64,000 nucleotides of DNA from Planctomycetota bacterium (GTDB lineage: Bacteria > Planctomycetota > UBA1135 > UBA2386): assembly GCA_020638695.1 (NCBI GenBank), contig JACKIB010000004.1, positions 186,001 through 250,000 on the forward strand. The letters run 5' to 3'. Below the pieces are notes generated by a model. It had not been told where the DNA came from and ran no database searches. It was given only the letters and a program-made list of their open reading frames with translations. Of the stretch, positions 26,067 to 34,763 are shown piece after piece (position 1 is the first letter of the stretch; each line of letters opens with the position of its first letter). Made by a program: the position numbers and the translations under genes.

Positions 26067-26634
26067 GGATCCAGCTGGCGGCGGCGGCCAGGTCGTCACA
26101 GATTCGGTCCGGTTCGCACTGGGCCCGTTCGAGCGCGGAGCACTGTTCTCGCCAATCCTTGCCGCACCGCACCAGCACGCGTCGCACCGGCCAATCGCGT
26201 GCCATCAGCAGGTCGCGCGCCGCGTCGCCGACCACGAACGAACGAGTCCAATCGACGCGCATCAGCCGGTCCGCCTGGCGCAGCAGCCCGTCAGCCGGCT
26301 TGCGGCACGGGCACGGCCCGGCGTAGCCGGAACGCGACAGCTGGGGCTCGGGGTGGTGCGGGCAGTGCAGGTAGGCGCGCGGCAGCCCGTCGAGTTCGGC
26401 GTGCAAGCGCGCGTGAATCCGTGCCAGGGTCGCCTCGTCGTACAGTCCGCGGGCCACTCCCGACTGGTTGGTCACCACGACCAATTGGTACCCGGCAGCG
26501 TCGAGCCGGGCGAGTGCGTCGCGCACCCCGTCGAGCACCACGAGGTCCTCGGGGCGGCAGACGAAGCTCTGCTCGCGGTTGAGCGTGCCGTCGCGGTCGA
26601 GGATGACGGTCGGTCGGGCCGCCGCTTCGCTCAC
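26023..26634 (-). CDS. gmhB: D-glycero-manno-heptose 1,7-bisphosphate 7-phosphatase-like HAD phosphatase
   Basis: A 203-residue HAD enzyme that in ADP-heptose synthesis removes the 7-phosphate. Motif I is ILDRDGTLNRE, motif II is VVTNQSGVARG, and the GmhB-specific zinc loop is visible as CPHH...CPCRKP. The final aspartate motif is FVVGDAARDL (GD-x3-D). The GTG at 26634 overlaps the stop of the PEGA gene (GTGA) and removes an unlikely 33-residue extension. No other heptose gene (gmhA, hldE, hldD) is in the window, so it may serve an exopolysaccharide sugar or a histidinol-phosphate-like substrate. Confidence in the fold is high, in the substrate moderate. Confidence 0.8.
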   Translation of the reverse strand: MSEAAARPTVILDRDGTLNREQSFVCRPEDLVVLDGVRDALARLDAAGYQLVVVTNQSGVARGLYDEATLARIHARLHAELDGLPRAYLHCPHHPEPQLSRSGYAGPCPCRKPADGLLRQADRLMRVDWTRSFVVGDAARDLLMARDWPVRRVLVRCGKDWREQCSALERAQCEPDRICDDLAAAASWILSCPSAGAERAPGR

Positions 26635-27086
26635 GGGCGCTTCTTCTGCCCCGGGGCTTCGCCGAGCGGGTAGAGCTTCACGTGCAGTTCGTGCGGCACG
26701 TAGTCCCAGCGGATGCCGAACGGGGTGAACCAATCACCGAAGGTCCACCAGAGCGGCAGGCTGACCAGTGTCGAGTCGGTCACGCCGTCGATCCAGCGGG
26801 AGGTGTAGTGGGTGCGGTGGTGGTAGACCGACCGATCCTCGGGCTCGAAGCCGGCCTTGCGCACGCTGATCAGATGGTCGCTGCTCCAGTAGCCGGACAG
26901 CAGCTGGTCGCGCGCGAGGTCGAGCAGGAACGGGGTGGTCTCCCCGGTGTCCTTGCCGTCGACGAAGATGGCGGCCCCGGCCGGGGCGCTGGTCACCAGC
27001 ACGGTCGTGCGGCCGCTGGAATAGGTGCAGGCCGGCAGAACGGCTGCGAGGCAGGCCAGGAGGATCGATCGCGCGCGCGCGGGCAT
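26631..27086 (-). CDS. PEGA-domain lipoprotein
   Basis: A 151-residue exported protein. The signal peptide ends in lipobox LPAC (Cys20). A PEGA domain follows (about 27-75): TVLVTSAPAGAAIFVDGKDTGETTPF is the usual beta-strand pair with the P-G-A and DG turn. The rest is rich in Trp and His and ends in a basic tail. PEGA lipoproteins are cell-envelope proteins that may contact surface-layer or polysaccharide parts; no precise role is known. The gene is transcribed with gmhB (4-bp overlap) and away from the SH3 gene. Confidence 0.8.
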   Translation of the reverse strand: MPARARSILLACLAAVLPACTYSSGRTTVLVTSAPAGAAIFVDGKDTGETTPFLLDLARDQLLSGYWSSDHLISVRKAGFEPEDRSVYHHRTHYTSRWIDGVTDSTLVSLPLWWTFGDWFTPFGIRWDYVPHELHVKLYPLGEAPGQKKRP

Positions 27087-27332
27087 GCGAGCATCCTATC
27101 GACAGCGCGGCGTGATGCGCCCAAGCGTGCCCCGTGGCAACGTCGGGTTTTCTCGCCGTCGCCCGACCCTGCGGCGCTATGCTGCGCCTCCGGCCGTCGG
27201 ATGGCGCCGCGGTCAGAGGGGCGCCGCCGTCGGGGGTGCTGTGCACCGGGCCGGCCGGCCGGGGTGTGCAACGCTCGGCAACCGCGTTCCACATCCGAGT
27301 TCGACAACAGGGCAACCAAACAGGGAGTGATC

Positions 27333-28586
27333 ATGGGTTCCAACGGTCCGCGAGGCGTCTGCCGCCCGGTGCTGGCGGCTTTGCTCGGCTGCACCTTCGG
27401 GGGCGCCGTACTGGCACAGGAGGCGCAACCGCCCGGCAAGTCCGAACCCCCGGCGCCCGCGTCGGGTCCCGCACCAGCAGCTCCGTCCGCTGCAGCCGCG
27501 ACCCACCAACTCGCCGAGTTGACCGTGGCGGCCGCGGTGCGGTGTTTCGCCTCGGACCTGTCGCCGTGCTACGAGGACAAGCTGCCGGCGGGCACCGTGG
27601 TCGAGATCGGCGAGGAAGTCGGCGCGTTCCGGCGGGTGCGCCTACCGCTCGGTGTGGTCGGCTACGTCAGCAAGAAGTTCACCGGCGAACCGGAGGACGG
27701 AATGCTGGTGACGCTGCACGATCGCGTGTCGTTCCGCTACGTCCCGACGCCACCGAACCGCGCCATGGCACCCGTCAAGCTGCTGGACAAGGGCACCAAG
27801 CTGCGGTTCCTCGGCGAGACCGGCACCTGGTGGCGGGTGCTGTACCCGGCCGAGTCCGCGTTCCTGCCGATCAAGGAGCTGAAGCCCACCTCCGGCGAGA
27901 AGGCCGAGGCCGCGTGGCAGCAGTTCGTGAAGAGTCAGGAGGCCGGCTGGCAGGCCATGGCCAAGGCGCGCGCCGCGAGCGTGGCGGAGCAGAAGGTCGC
28001 GGCGGAGCGCGTGCGTCGCTTCGGCTCGCTGCGCGATCGGTTGGCGGCGGAGGTCGGCAAGCCCATGGACCAACAGAAGCTCGATCCGCTGCTCACCGAG
28101 GCGGATCAGTTGATCGGCGAACTCGGCGGCACCAAGGGTGAGGCCAAGCCCGCAGAAGCGTCGTCGGGGGGCAAGAGTGCGCCGGTCGCCAAGCCCGACC
28201 CGCTACTGGTCGACGCGCAACGGCTGCGCGAGGCGATCCATCGCCAGCAACTGCTCGTCCAGGCGAAGGCGCTGGTCGTCAAGGATGTCCCCGTCGACAC
28301 GAAGGTGCCGACCGTGAAGGCCGAGCCCAAGGACGGTCTCGGGCACCTCGAGGCGATCGGTTGGCTGCGCTACCGGCCGCGGAGTGGGGCGCAGGCCTAC
28401 CAGCTGATGAAGGGCGGCGAAGTCGTCGCTTACCTCAGCTGCCGGTCGATGTGCTACGACTTGGCGAAGTTCGACGGCTTCGAGATCGGCGTGACCGGCA
28501 CCCGGGAGCGCGGGATCACCGAGTCGTCGCAGGCGATCTCCGCGGTCGAAGTGCGCCGGATCGAGGTGCTGACCCCGCGTCGCTGA
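27333..28586 (+). CDS. Exported protein with two SH3-like domains
   Basis: A 417-residue protein from ATG 27333, chosen because a GGGAG ribosome-binding site lies a few bases upstream and a signal peptide with cleavage near VLAQ (about residue 29) follows. After a Pro/Ala linker there are two bacterial-SH3-like units: about 58-110 (AVRCFASDLSPCYEDKLPAGTVVEI through GYVSKKF) and about 125-178 (RVSFRYVPTPPNRAMAPV through FLPIKEL). A long charged helix (about 185-320) probably forms coiled coil. The C-terminal domain (about 335-417) is unrecognised. It is likely periplasmic and binds cell-wall or polysaccharide material, which is inference. Confidence 0.75.
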   Translation: MGSNGPRGVCRPVLAALLGCTFGGAVLAQEAQPPGKSEPPAPASGPAPAAPSAAAATHQLAELTVAAAVRCFASDLSPCYEDKLPAGTVVEIGEEVGAFRRVRLPLGVVGYVSKKFTGEPEDGMLVTLHDRVSFRYVPTPPNRAMAPVKLLDKGTKLRFLGETGTWWRVLYPAESAFLPIKELKPTSGEKAEAAWQQFVKSQEAGWQAMAKARAASVAEQKVAAERVRRFGSLRDRLAAEVGKPMDQQKLDPLLTEADQLIGELGGTKGEAKPAEASSGGKSAPVAKPDPLLVDAQRLREAIHRQQLLVQAKALVVKDVPVDTKVPTVKAEPKDGLGHLEAIGWLRYRPRSGAQAYQLMKGGEVVAYLSCRSMCYDLAKFDGFEIGVTGTRERGITESSQAISAVEVRRIEVLTPRR

Positions 28587-29116
28587 GCGGGGGGATGGGG
28601 CGGTGGCGCCGTCGCGCGCGGCGCCCGCCCACTGCTCGCGCCCGAGGAATCCCCGGTGGGCTTCGCCCCGCTCGCTGGCGGGCCGCGGTGTGTGAGGGCT
28701 CGCCATGACCGGGATCCTCAAGGTCTCGAAACGAGACCGCCCGTCGCGCTCCATCGCCGGTCGCGAAGTTCGCGCGGCGGGGCAAAGTGTAGGGGGGTGA
28801 GCGATCGAGGCTGCCGCACGCCACCGTGGCGGTACGCGCTCTCGCGCCCGTGGTGTCGGGAATCTCCGCGGCGGCACTCCAGGTGCGCGTCCCGGGTTTC
28901 CGCGTGCGCTCCGGGCGACTCGCCTGGTCCCGTGATGGCGGACGCCTCCGGGCCAGATGCTCCATCCGGCGGAGTTGCCGGGCTTCGCGCGCCTGGGGTG
29001 TTTCGGTCCGGCCCCCCGCCCCCCGTCCCCTCGCACATGGAGTAGGCTTGCTCAGGAGAGCAGCCATCCTGACGAACGACGTCCCACATCCCCGATCTGC
29101 TCACCGGCCGCGCGCG
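28587..29116. other. Non-coding gap of about 530 bp
   Basis: The gap lies between the SH3 protein and the TPR-metallopeptidase. Several open frames cross it on both strands, but none has a signal peptide, a recognisable domain or a plausible ribosome-binding site; one merely extends the next gene upstream with a low-complexity Arg/Ala-rich tail. No repeat copy or terminator hairpin followed by a T-run was seen. Confidence 0.5.
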
Positions 29117-30652
29117 GTGCTCGTGGCCCGTATCCTCCCCGCCCTGCTCGTCACTGCGCTCGCCGGTGCGTCGTTTGCCCAGGCACCGGCGCCGCGTGCG
29201 ACCGCCGAAGCACCGGCACGGCTCGCGCTGCTGCTGCGCGAAGGCCGCACCCATCTCGAGCGCGAAGACCCGGTGCGCGCGTTGGCCGCGTTCCGCTCCC
29301 TCCAAGTGGTCGCGCCCGACGACCCCGACGTGTTGCTCGGGCTCGCCGCGACGCACTTGTTCGCCGGCGCGCCCGAGCGCGCGCGGCCGTTCATCGAAGC
29401 GGTGCGCCGGGCCGATCCCGACCGTCAGGACGCGATCGCATTGCACGTGCGGATCCTGATCCGTGCCGCCGAGTTCGAGCGCGCCCTGCGCATGTCGACC
29501 CGTGCGGTCCGCGCCGCGGAGCGTCCCTCGGCCGAGCTGTTGGCTGCGCATGCCTCGGCGCTGTTCCGCGTGCAGCGGACGGTCGATGCGGCGGGTGTCT
29601 ACCAACAGGTGCTGCTACTCGAGCCGATGTGCGCCGAGGCACACCTGCGGCTCGGTTCGGGGTTGCTGTCGCCGTGCCGGCCTCCGTTCCTCGCCGAGCT
29701 CGGTGCCGGTATCCGCCTGCTGCGCGCTGGCGATCTCGATGGCGCACAGCGTGCGCTGCGCGCCGCGTTGCGCGTTCATCCCGGTCATCCGATCGCGCAC
29801 CGTCTGCTCGGCGAGGCGCTCTACACGCAGCGCTACCTGACGAGCATGGCCAACCATGCGCGCTGCTACCGTGAGCTCGGTGCCGCGCTGCCGGTGCCCG
29901 ACGTGTCGGATCTGCCGCTGTCGCAGTTCTTCCCCGGCTGGTCCGAACTCGGGGCCGAGCGGCGCAAGGTCGCCGCGCGGGCGCTGCGCTTGTTCGCCTC
30001 GCGGTTGCCTCGGTTGGTCACCATGCGCGCGCGACACGACTTGCTGCTCGAGGCCGAGCGCACCACCGACGCCTCGGCCCGTGCCGGCCTGCGCGGCAAG
30101 CGGACCTTCGATGGTCGGGTGTGGGACGATGTGCGTGGGATCGGCGGGCTGCAAGCGGCGACCGGGATCGAGGCGCTCGACGAGGCCGGGCAGTTCGGCT
30201 TCGACACGCTGGCGCACGAGATCGCCCACCAGGCCCATCTCTACGCCTTCTCCCCGCTGCTGCGGGCGAAGATCCATCGGCTGTACGAAGAGGCGAAGGC
30301 CGCTGGCCGGTGCCTCGACTTCTACGCCGCCAGCAACGATGCCGAGTACTTCGGGCAAGGGGTGGAGGCGTTCAGCGCGCTGGGCAAGCGTCCCGGCTGC
30401 GAGAAGACCCACGGTCATACCCGCTTCGAACTCATGCGCGTCGACCCGCAGCTGCACGATTTGATCGCCAGCCTGGTCGACTTCGACCCGCTGCGTGACC
30501 CGGCGCTGCGCGCCAAGCTGCTGCCGCTGGCGGTCGAGGTGGCGCTTGCCAGCGGTCGTCCGGACGATGCGGCCGTGGCGGCACGCATGATGGCAGCCGG
30601 TGTCGCCCGCGATCAGCTGCTGGTTCGCGTGCGGCGTGCCGCCGCGGAGTGA
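29117..30652 (+). CDS. Exported TPR protein with HExxH metallopeptidase-like domain
   Basis: A 511-residue protein from GTG 29117, placed directly before a signal peptide (LVARILPALLVTALAGASFAQ). Residues 30-260 are TPR-like helical repeats (AAFRSLQVVAPDDPDVLLGLAATHLFAG and others). The C-terminal part holds LAHEIAHQAH, a zinc-binding HExxH, and about 45 residues later NDAEYFGQGVEAF, whose Glu fits the third ligand of anthrax lethal-factor-like (ATLF) or related gluzincin-type peptidases. The final helix region is alpha-rich. It is probably a periplasmic or surface peptidase. An upstream start is open in frame but would give a long Arg-rich tail without a signal. Confidence 0.72.
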   Translation: MLVARILPALLVTALAGASFAQAPAPRATAEAPARLALLLREGRTHLEREDPVRALAAFRSLQVVAPDDPDVLLGLAATHLFAGAPERARPFIEAVRRADPDRQDAIALHVRILIRAAEFERALRMSTRAVRAAERPSAELLAAHASALFRVQRTVDAAGVYQQVLLLEPMCAEAHLRLGSGLLSPCRPPFLAELGAGIRLLRAGDLDGAQRALRAALRVHPGHPIAHRLLGEALYTQRYLTSMANHARCYRELGAALPVPDVSDLPLSQFFPGWSELGAERRKVAARALRLFASRLPRLVTMRARHDLLLEAERTTDASARAGLRGKRTFDGRVWDDVRGIGGLQAATGIEALDEAGQFGFDTLAHEIAHQAHLYAFSPLLRAKIHRLYEEAKAAGRCLDFYAASNDAEYFGQGVEAFSALGKRPGCEKTHGHTRFELMRVDPQLHDLIASLVDFDPLRDPALRAKLLPLAVEVALASGRPDDAAVAARMMAAGVARDQLLVRVRRAAAE

Positions 30653-30659
30653 CCGCCGG

Positions 30660-32681
30660 TCATCCTCTGGCCAGTTGCTGGCGAAAGCCGCGGATCCTCT
30701 GCTTCAGGGGCTCGGGAACGCTCGGGTCTTGGAGCGGCTCGTCGACGATGCGCAGCGCGGTGGCGCGCTCGCCGAGCACCGAGTAGCACTCCGCGGCGCG
30801 CATCAGCGCCTTGATGAAGTGCGGGTCGTGCTGCCGTGTGACATCCAGCTGCCACACCGGCGCGAGCTGCTGCAGGGTGGCGCGTGCGATCGCGGCGTCC
30901 CGGATGTTGCCCGTCATGCCGAAGATCGCGCAGTGCAACGCGAGCAGACGATCGCCGGGGAAGCGCCGCCGGGCCTCTGCGACCAGCGCGGCAAGCTGTG
31001 TGGCCGGGGGCGCCTTGCCGAGTTGGGCGATTCGCTCGAACAGTGCCACCCAGTGGGCGGACAACGCGTCCGGGCGCGACGCCGCCTGTAACAACGCTTC
31101 CGGCGGCAGGTCGCGGAACTTCGGGCCGAGCAGCAGGGGGGCCAGGATCGCCTGGGCGACTTCGCGGTCCCGCAGGTTGGCGAACGGGCTGTGCACCGCG
31201 GCATCGGCGGCGCGGATCGCCGCCGCGCGGTCGGTGTGCTTGAGGTGGGAGGCGCGTTTCACCAACGCGCTCGGGAACTGCGGGTAGATCGACAGTGCGG
31301 TGTCGAGGTGGGCGATCGCGGCACTCGGGTCGGCGCGGTACAGGTACATCGCGACCTTCTCGTGCAAGTCCGCCGAACGCGGTTGGGCCGCGACATCGCA
31401 CCGAACCAGGGTCTCGCTGTCCCGCCAATCGCCGCTGCGCCACACCACCAGGCCGGCGTTGAGCAGCGTCCAGACGAGTCCCGCGAGCCAGATCGGACGT
31501 GCGCCGAGAGCTCGCGCCGGCAGCGCCGCGAGTGCGACGAACAGCCCGAGGCTCGGCGTGTAGAGCAGCCGTTCGCCGAAGATCGTGCCCGCGACCACGA
31601 TCAGGTTGGAGCTCGGCAGTGCGAAGCCGAACCACAGTGCCGCGGCCACCCAGAGGATCGGTCGCCGGCGGCCCGCGATCAGTGCTCCTGCCAGCAGGGC
31701 GAGCAGCACCGTGGCGGCGCCCAGGAACGCCGCGTCGGTGGGTGAGTCCACCAGACGGAACGGTCCGAGGCCGTACAGGGAACACAGCGGGAACGGCGCC
31801 ACGCACTTCCACAACCCGTAGCCGAGCACGACGGCCGCGGTGAGGCCGCGGGTGCTCGAGTCGACGTGCGCCAGCGGGTTCTTCAAGTTGTCGACTACGC
31901 GCGGGATGTGTGCCATGTCGGCGAGCATGGCGTGCCGCAGCCACAGCCACAGCGCGACCGCGACCGCCACCGCGCCCAGGGCCGGGAGCAAGGTGCGCCA
32001 CCGCGCGCCAGCCGTCGGTCCGCTCCCGATCGTCCCGAGGATCGGCACCATCACCACCCAGCCGACCGCGCTCTCCTTGCTGCACAGCGCCAGGAACAAC
32101 AGCAACCCGCCGGCGATCCTAGGCCAGGTGCGGGTCGCCGTGCACAGCAGTGCCGCCGCGCTGCCGAACACGAACGCCAGCAGCTCGGCGCGCCCTTCGA
32201 CCGCAGCGACCGCTTCGCTGTGGATGGCCGCAGTGCCGAACAGCGCGGCGACGCCGAGCGAAGGCAGGTGCGCAGCGCCGATGCGACGCGCCAGCATGTA
32301 CGCGAGCGAAGTCGCCAGCACATGCAGCAGCACGTTCACCAGGTGCTGCGGCAGCGCCTCGTACTCGGTGTCGAGCAGCGACCCGAAGTAGTGGTTGGTG
32401 GCGGCGAAGCTGAGCACCGTGACCGGCCGGTAGAGTCCGTCGAAGGTGCTCGTTCCGGCCCAGTAGTGTTGCCGGAAGTAGAAGTCGACGCTGTGGAGCC
32501 GGGCGACGACCGGGTTCTCGACACCGTCACGGGAGCTGCTCGCCAACCAGTAGCCGTCGAGGGCGTAGCCGCAGCGCAGCGTCGGCAGGTAGATCGCGGC
32601 GACCAACAGCAACACCCACCACAGCCGGGGGCGAAGCTGCGGCCGGCCCCGGCCGTCGACTCCTGTCACGGGTTCGGGCAC
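30660..32681 (-). CDS. TMTC-like polytopic membrane protein with C-terminal TPRs
   Basis: About 673 residues. The N-terminal two thirds has around ten membrane helices and matches GT-C-fold glycosyltransferases of the TMTC/DUF1736 type: an early acidic loop with DGYW (first helix PRLWWVLLLVAAIYLPTL), LYRPVTVLSFAATNHYFG, HLVNVLLHVLAT, and FGERLLYTPSLGLF. The last 220 residues are TPR-like helices, as in TMTC proteins, which use polyprenyl-phosphate sugars to glycosylate exported proteins. GTG 32681 is preferred, with GTG 32669 as alternative, because longer starts run into the peptidase gene. The stop converges 7 bp from the TPR-metallopeptidase. Glycosylation of exported proteins is inference. 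Confidence 0.75.
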   Translation of the reverse strand: MPEPVTGVDGRGRPQLRPRLWWVLLLVAAIYLPTLRCGYALDGYWLASSSRDGVENPVVARLHSVDFYFRQHYWAGTSTFDGLYRPVTVLSFAATNHYFGSLLDTEYEALPQHLVNVLLHVLATSLAYMLARRIGAAHLPSLGVAALFGTAAIHSEAVAAVEGRAELLAFVFGSAAALLCTATRTWPRIAGGLLLFLALCSKESAVGWVVMVPILGTIGSGPTAGARWRTLLPALGAVAVAVALWLWLRHAMLADMAHIPRVVDNLKNPLAHVDSSTRGLTAAVVLGYGLWKCVAPFPLCSLYGLGPFRLVDSPTDAAFLGAATVLLALLAGALIAGRRRPILWVAAALWFGFALPSSNLIVVAGTIFGERLLYTPSLGLFVALAALPARALGARPIWLAGLVWTLLNAGLVVWRSGDWRDSETLVRCDVAAQPRSADLHEKVAMYLYRADPSAAIAHLDTALSIYPQFPSALVKRASHLKHTDRAAAIRAADAAVHSPFANLRDREVAQAILAPLLLGPKFRDLPPEALLQAASRPDALSAHWVALFERIAQLGKAPPATQLAALVAEARRRFPGDRLLALHCAIFGMTGNIRDAAIARATLQQLAPVWQLDVTRQHDPHFIKALMRAAECYSVLGERATALRIVDEPLQDPSVPEPLKQRIRGFRQQLARG

Positions 32682-32703
32682 GCGTGCTCGGGCGATCCGC
32701 AGC

Positions 32704-34329
32704 TCAGCGCCGTTGCGTCGCGGACGCGTCGGCCGGCATCTGCTTGCGTGGCAGCTTCGCGTCGCGCTGTGCGGTGTGCCACACGAACGACGCCATGATG
32801 GTGGCGGCCTGCCGCAGATCCGCGGCAACCGCGTGGTCCCAGTTGTCCATGTTGGAGTGGTGGGTGCGTGCGTTGTACGCTACCGGGTCCTGCACGAACT
32901 GGAAGCCGGGCAGCCCGACCCCGTCGAACGCCTGGTGGTCGGTGCCGCCGGTGTTGCCCGGGTTGATGGTCTTGGCGTCGAGGTCGGCGAACGGCGCCAA
33001 CCAGGCGCGGAAGATCGGTCCACAGGCGCGGTTGCCCTGCAGGTACACGCCGCGGATCCGACCGGTGCCGTTGTCGAGGTTGAAGTAGCCGGACAGCCGG
33101 TGCCAGTCGGGCTTCAGCTGGCGTTCGTCCCCGCGACCCTCGGCGAAGTGCTGGCGGACGAACGCGCGCGAGCCGAGCAGTCCCTGCTCCTCGCCGCTCC
33201 ACAGCGCCACCCGGATCGTGCGCCGCGGCTTTCGCCCGAGCTGCTTGGTCATGACCTGCAGCAACCGCACCGCCTCCATCACCACCGCGCTGCCGCAGCC
33301 GTTGTCGGTCGCCCCGGTCGCCGAGTGCCACGAGTCGAAGTGTGCGCCGAGCATCACCAGTTCGGCCCCGAGCTTCGGGTCGCTGCCCGGGATCTCCGCG
33401 ACGACGTTGCGTCCCATCCGGTCGCCGGGAACCACGCGGCTGCGGATCTCGATCTCCATCGACACGGGCTGGTTCTTCTTCAGCACCCGCACCAGACGGT
33501 TGAAGTGCTCGGCCACCAGGGTGAGCTGCGGGATGATCGGAGCGCCCTTGGGGTCCTGCGGCCGCGGCCGGTTGCGGCGGTCGGCACCTTCGGGGGCCGA
33601 CACCGAGGCGCCCTGCACGAACAGCGTCCCGTAGTCGCCCTTGCTCGAGCAGTCGAGCAGCGCCAGCGGTTGCTTGGAGTGCACCAGACGTTGGGTCGCC
33701 ATCATGCGCTGCCAGCGTTGCAGCATCGCCTCGCGGCCACCACGGCGGCGTTCGCCGCGCGATCGTCCGCCCTCCTCCATCGCGTCGAGATCCTTGCTTT
33801 CGAAGCGCCGCGCCTCGCCGGTGAAGTCCTCGCGCAGCGCGCGCGGTTCCCCGAGCAGCACGATGCATCCCTTCAGGTCGGCCTTCTCCAGCTCGTCCTT
33901 GGACATGTTGCCGACGTAGACGACCTTTGCGATGGTCTTGGCGATGCTCGGCGACCAGGCCTTCGGCACCGCGATCACCTGCCACGGGTTGTCGCCGGTG
34001 ACCCGCGCGCTGTAGGCCTCGAGTTGCCAGCCGTCGCCGAACGGACCCCAGGTCTCGGTGTGGGCATGGGCCAGCCCCCAGTCGGTGAAGGTCTTGACCG
34101 CCCAGTCCTGCGCCCGCCGGATGTTCGGCGAGCCGGTCAGCCGCGGGCCGTAGACGTCGCAGATCCAGCTCAGGTGATCCATCACTTGGCTGCGGTCTTC
34201 GCTCAGGCCGTTGGCGCGCAACACGCCGATCGCGTCCTTGTCGATCGGCTCCGGGTCGCCTTGGGCGAACGCGGGGGCGCCGAGGGCACAGGTGAACAGG
34301 AGTGGCAGCGTCGCGGAACGAGTCGGCAT
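32704..34329 (-). CDS. Exported M28-family aminopeptidase-like metallopeptidase
   Basis: A 541-residue exported peptidase from ATG 34329, preceded by GGAGG 4 bp upstream. The signal peptide ends near AFAQ (residue 23). A PA-like insert may occupy about 120-300. The co-catalytic zinc site of family M28 is visible: HFDSW (His and Asp), TDNGCGSAV (bridging Asp), SGEEQGLLGS (catalytic Glu-Glu), FNLDNGTG (Asp) and the late His in DNWDH. The mid-part contains a basic, Arg/Gly-rich stretch (GGRSRGERRRGGREAML), probably a loop. It likely cleaves N-terminal residues of peptides outside the cytoplasm. A 22-bp gap separates it from the downstream TMTC-like gene. Confidence 0.88.
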   Translation of the reverse strand: MPTRSATLPLLFTCALGAPAFAQGDPEPIDKDAIGVLRANGLSEDRSQVMDHLSWICDVYGPRLTGSPNIRRAQDWAVKTFTDWGLAHAHTETWGPFGDGWQLEAYSARVTGDNPWQVIAVPKAWSPSIAKTIAKVVYVGNMSKDELEKADLKGCIVLLGEPRALREDFTGEARRFESKDLDAMEEGGRSRGERRRGGREAMLQRWQRMMATQRLVHSKQPLALLDCSSKGDYGTLFVQGASVSAPEGADRRNRPRPQDPKGAPIIPQLTLVAEHFNRLVRVLKKNQPVSMEIEIRSRVVPGDRMGRNVVAEIPGSDPKLGAELVMLGAHFDSWHSATGATDNGCGSAVVMEAVRLLQVMTKQLGRKPRRTIRVALWSGEEQGLLGSRAFVRQHFAEGRGDERQLKPDWHRLSGYFNLDNGTGRIRGVYLQGNRACGPIFRAWLAPFADLDAKTINPGNTGGTDHQAFDGVGLPGFQFVQDPVAYNARTHHSNMDNWDHAVAADLRQAATIMASFVWHTAQRDAKLPRKQMPADASATQRR

Positions 34330-34415
34330 GGGGCCTCCAGGGTACGGGGTTGCCGCCGTTCTATCACAGGAGCGTCGGCCGGCGCAGGTTCGGCCGCGAT
34401 CCGCGTCGGTGCGGC

Positions 34416-34763
34416 TCAGCAGCGGGTGGCTTGCCAGCTCGCGAATGCCATGGCTTCGTCCCACGGATGGAACGCGGTCGGCGGCACATCGGCGTGGTAG
34501 TCGTGGAACGCCGCGGAGAACCCGGCCGGGTCATCCGCGAACCACGAGCGGGCCGTGTCCGACCCGTTCATCAGCCGCTCGAAGCGGAGCCGCGCGACCA
34601 GTAGGCGTGCGATCCGGAGGCCGTCTGGGTCGATGTGCTCCAGCAATGCGGCGAGTTCCACGGGGAGTACGTCGCACTCGGCTAGCGCCGCCGCGGGATC
34701 GCGCTCGGTCAACAGGCGCCCGAGCACACCCTGCAGGGCGATGAGGTCGTCACGCGCGGCCAC
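34416..34763 (-). CDS. Small partner protein of the DUF692 enzyme
   Basis: A 115-residue protein from GTG 34763, overlapping the DUF692 gene by 14 bp. It is helical, with LLVARLRFERLM, ARSWFADDPAGFSAAFHDYHADVPP and FHPWDEAMAF, and ends in Cys (WQATRC). MNIO/DUF692 enzymes are usually paired with a small partner that binds the precursor peptide (MbnC, TglI or DUF2063-type proteins); size, position and the Trp-Phe-Asp-Pro pattern fit such a partner, but I cannot name the family. The C-terminal Cys could also be an enzyme target. The function is inference from context. Confidence 0.6.
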   Translation of the reverse strand: MAARDDLIALQGVLGRLLTERDPAAALAECDVLPVELAALLEHIDPDGLRIARLLVARLRFERLMNGSDTARSWFADDPAGFSAAFHDYHADVPPTAFHPWDEAMAFASWQATRC

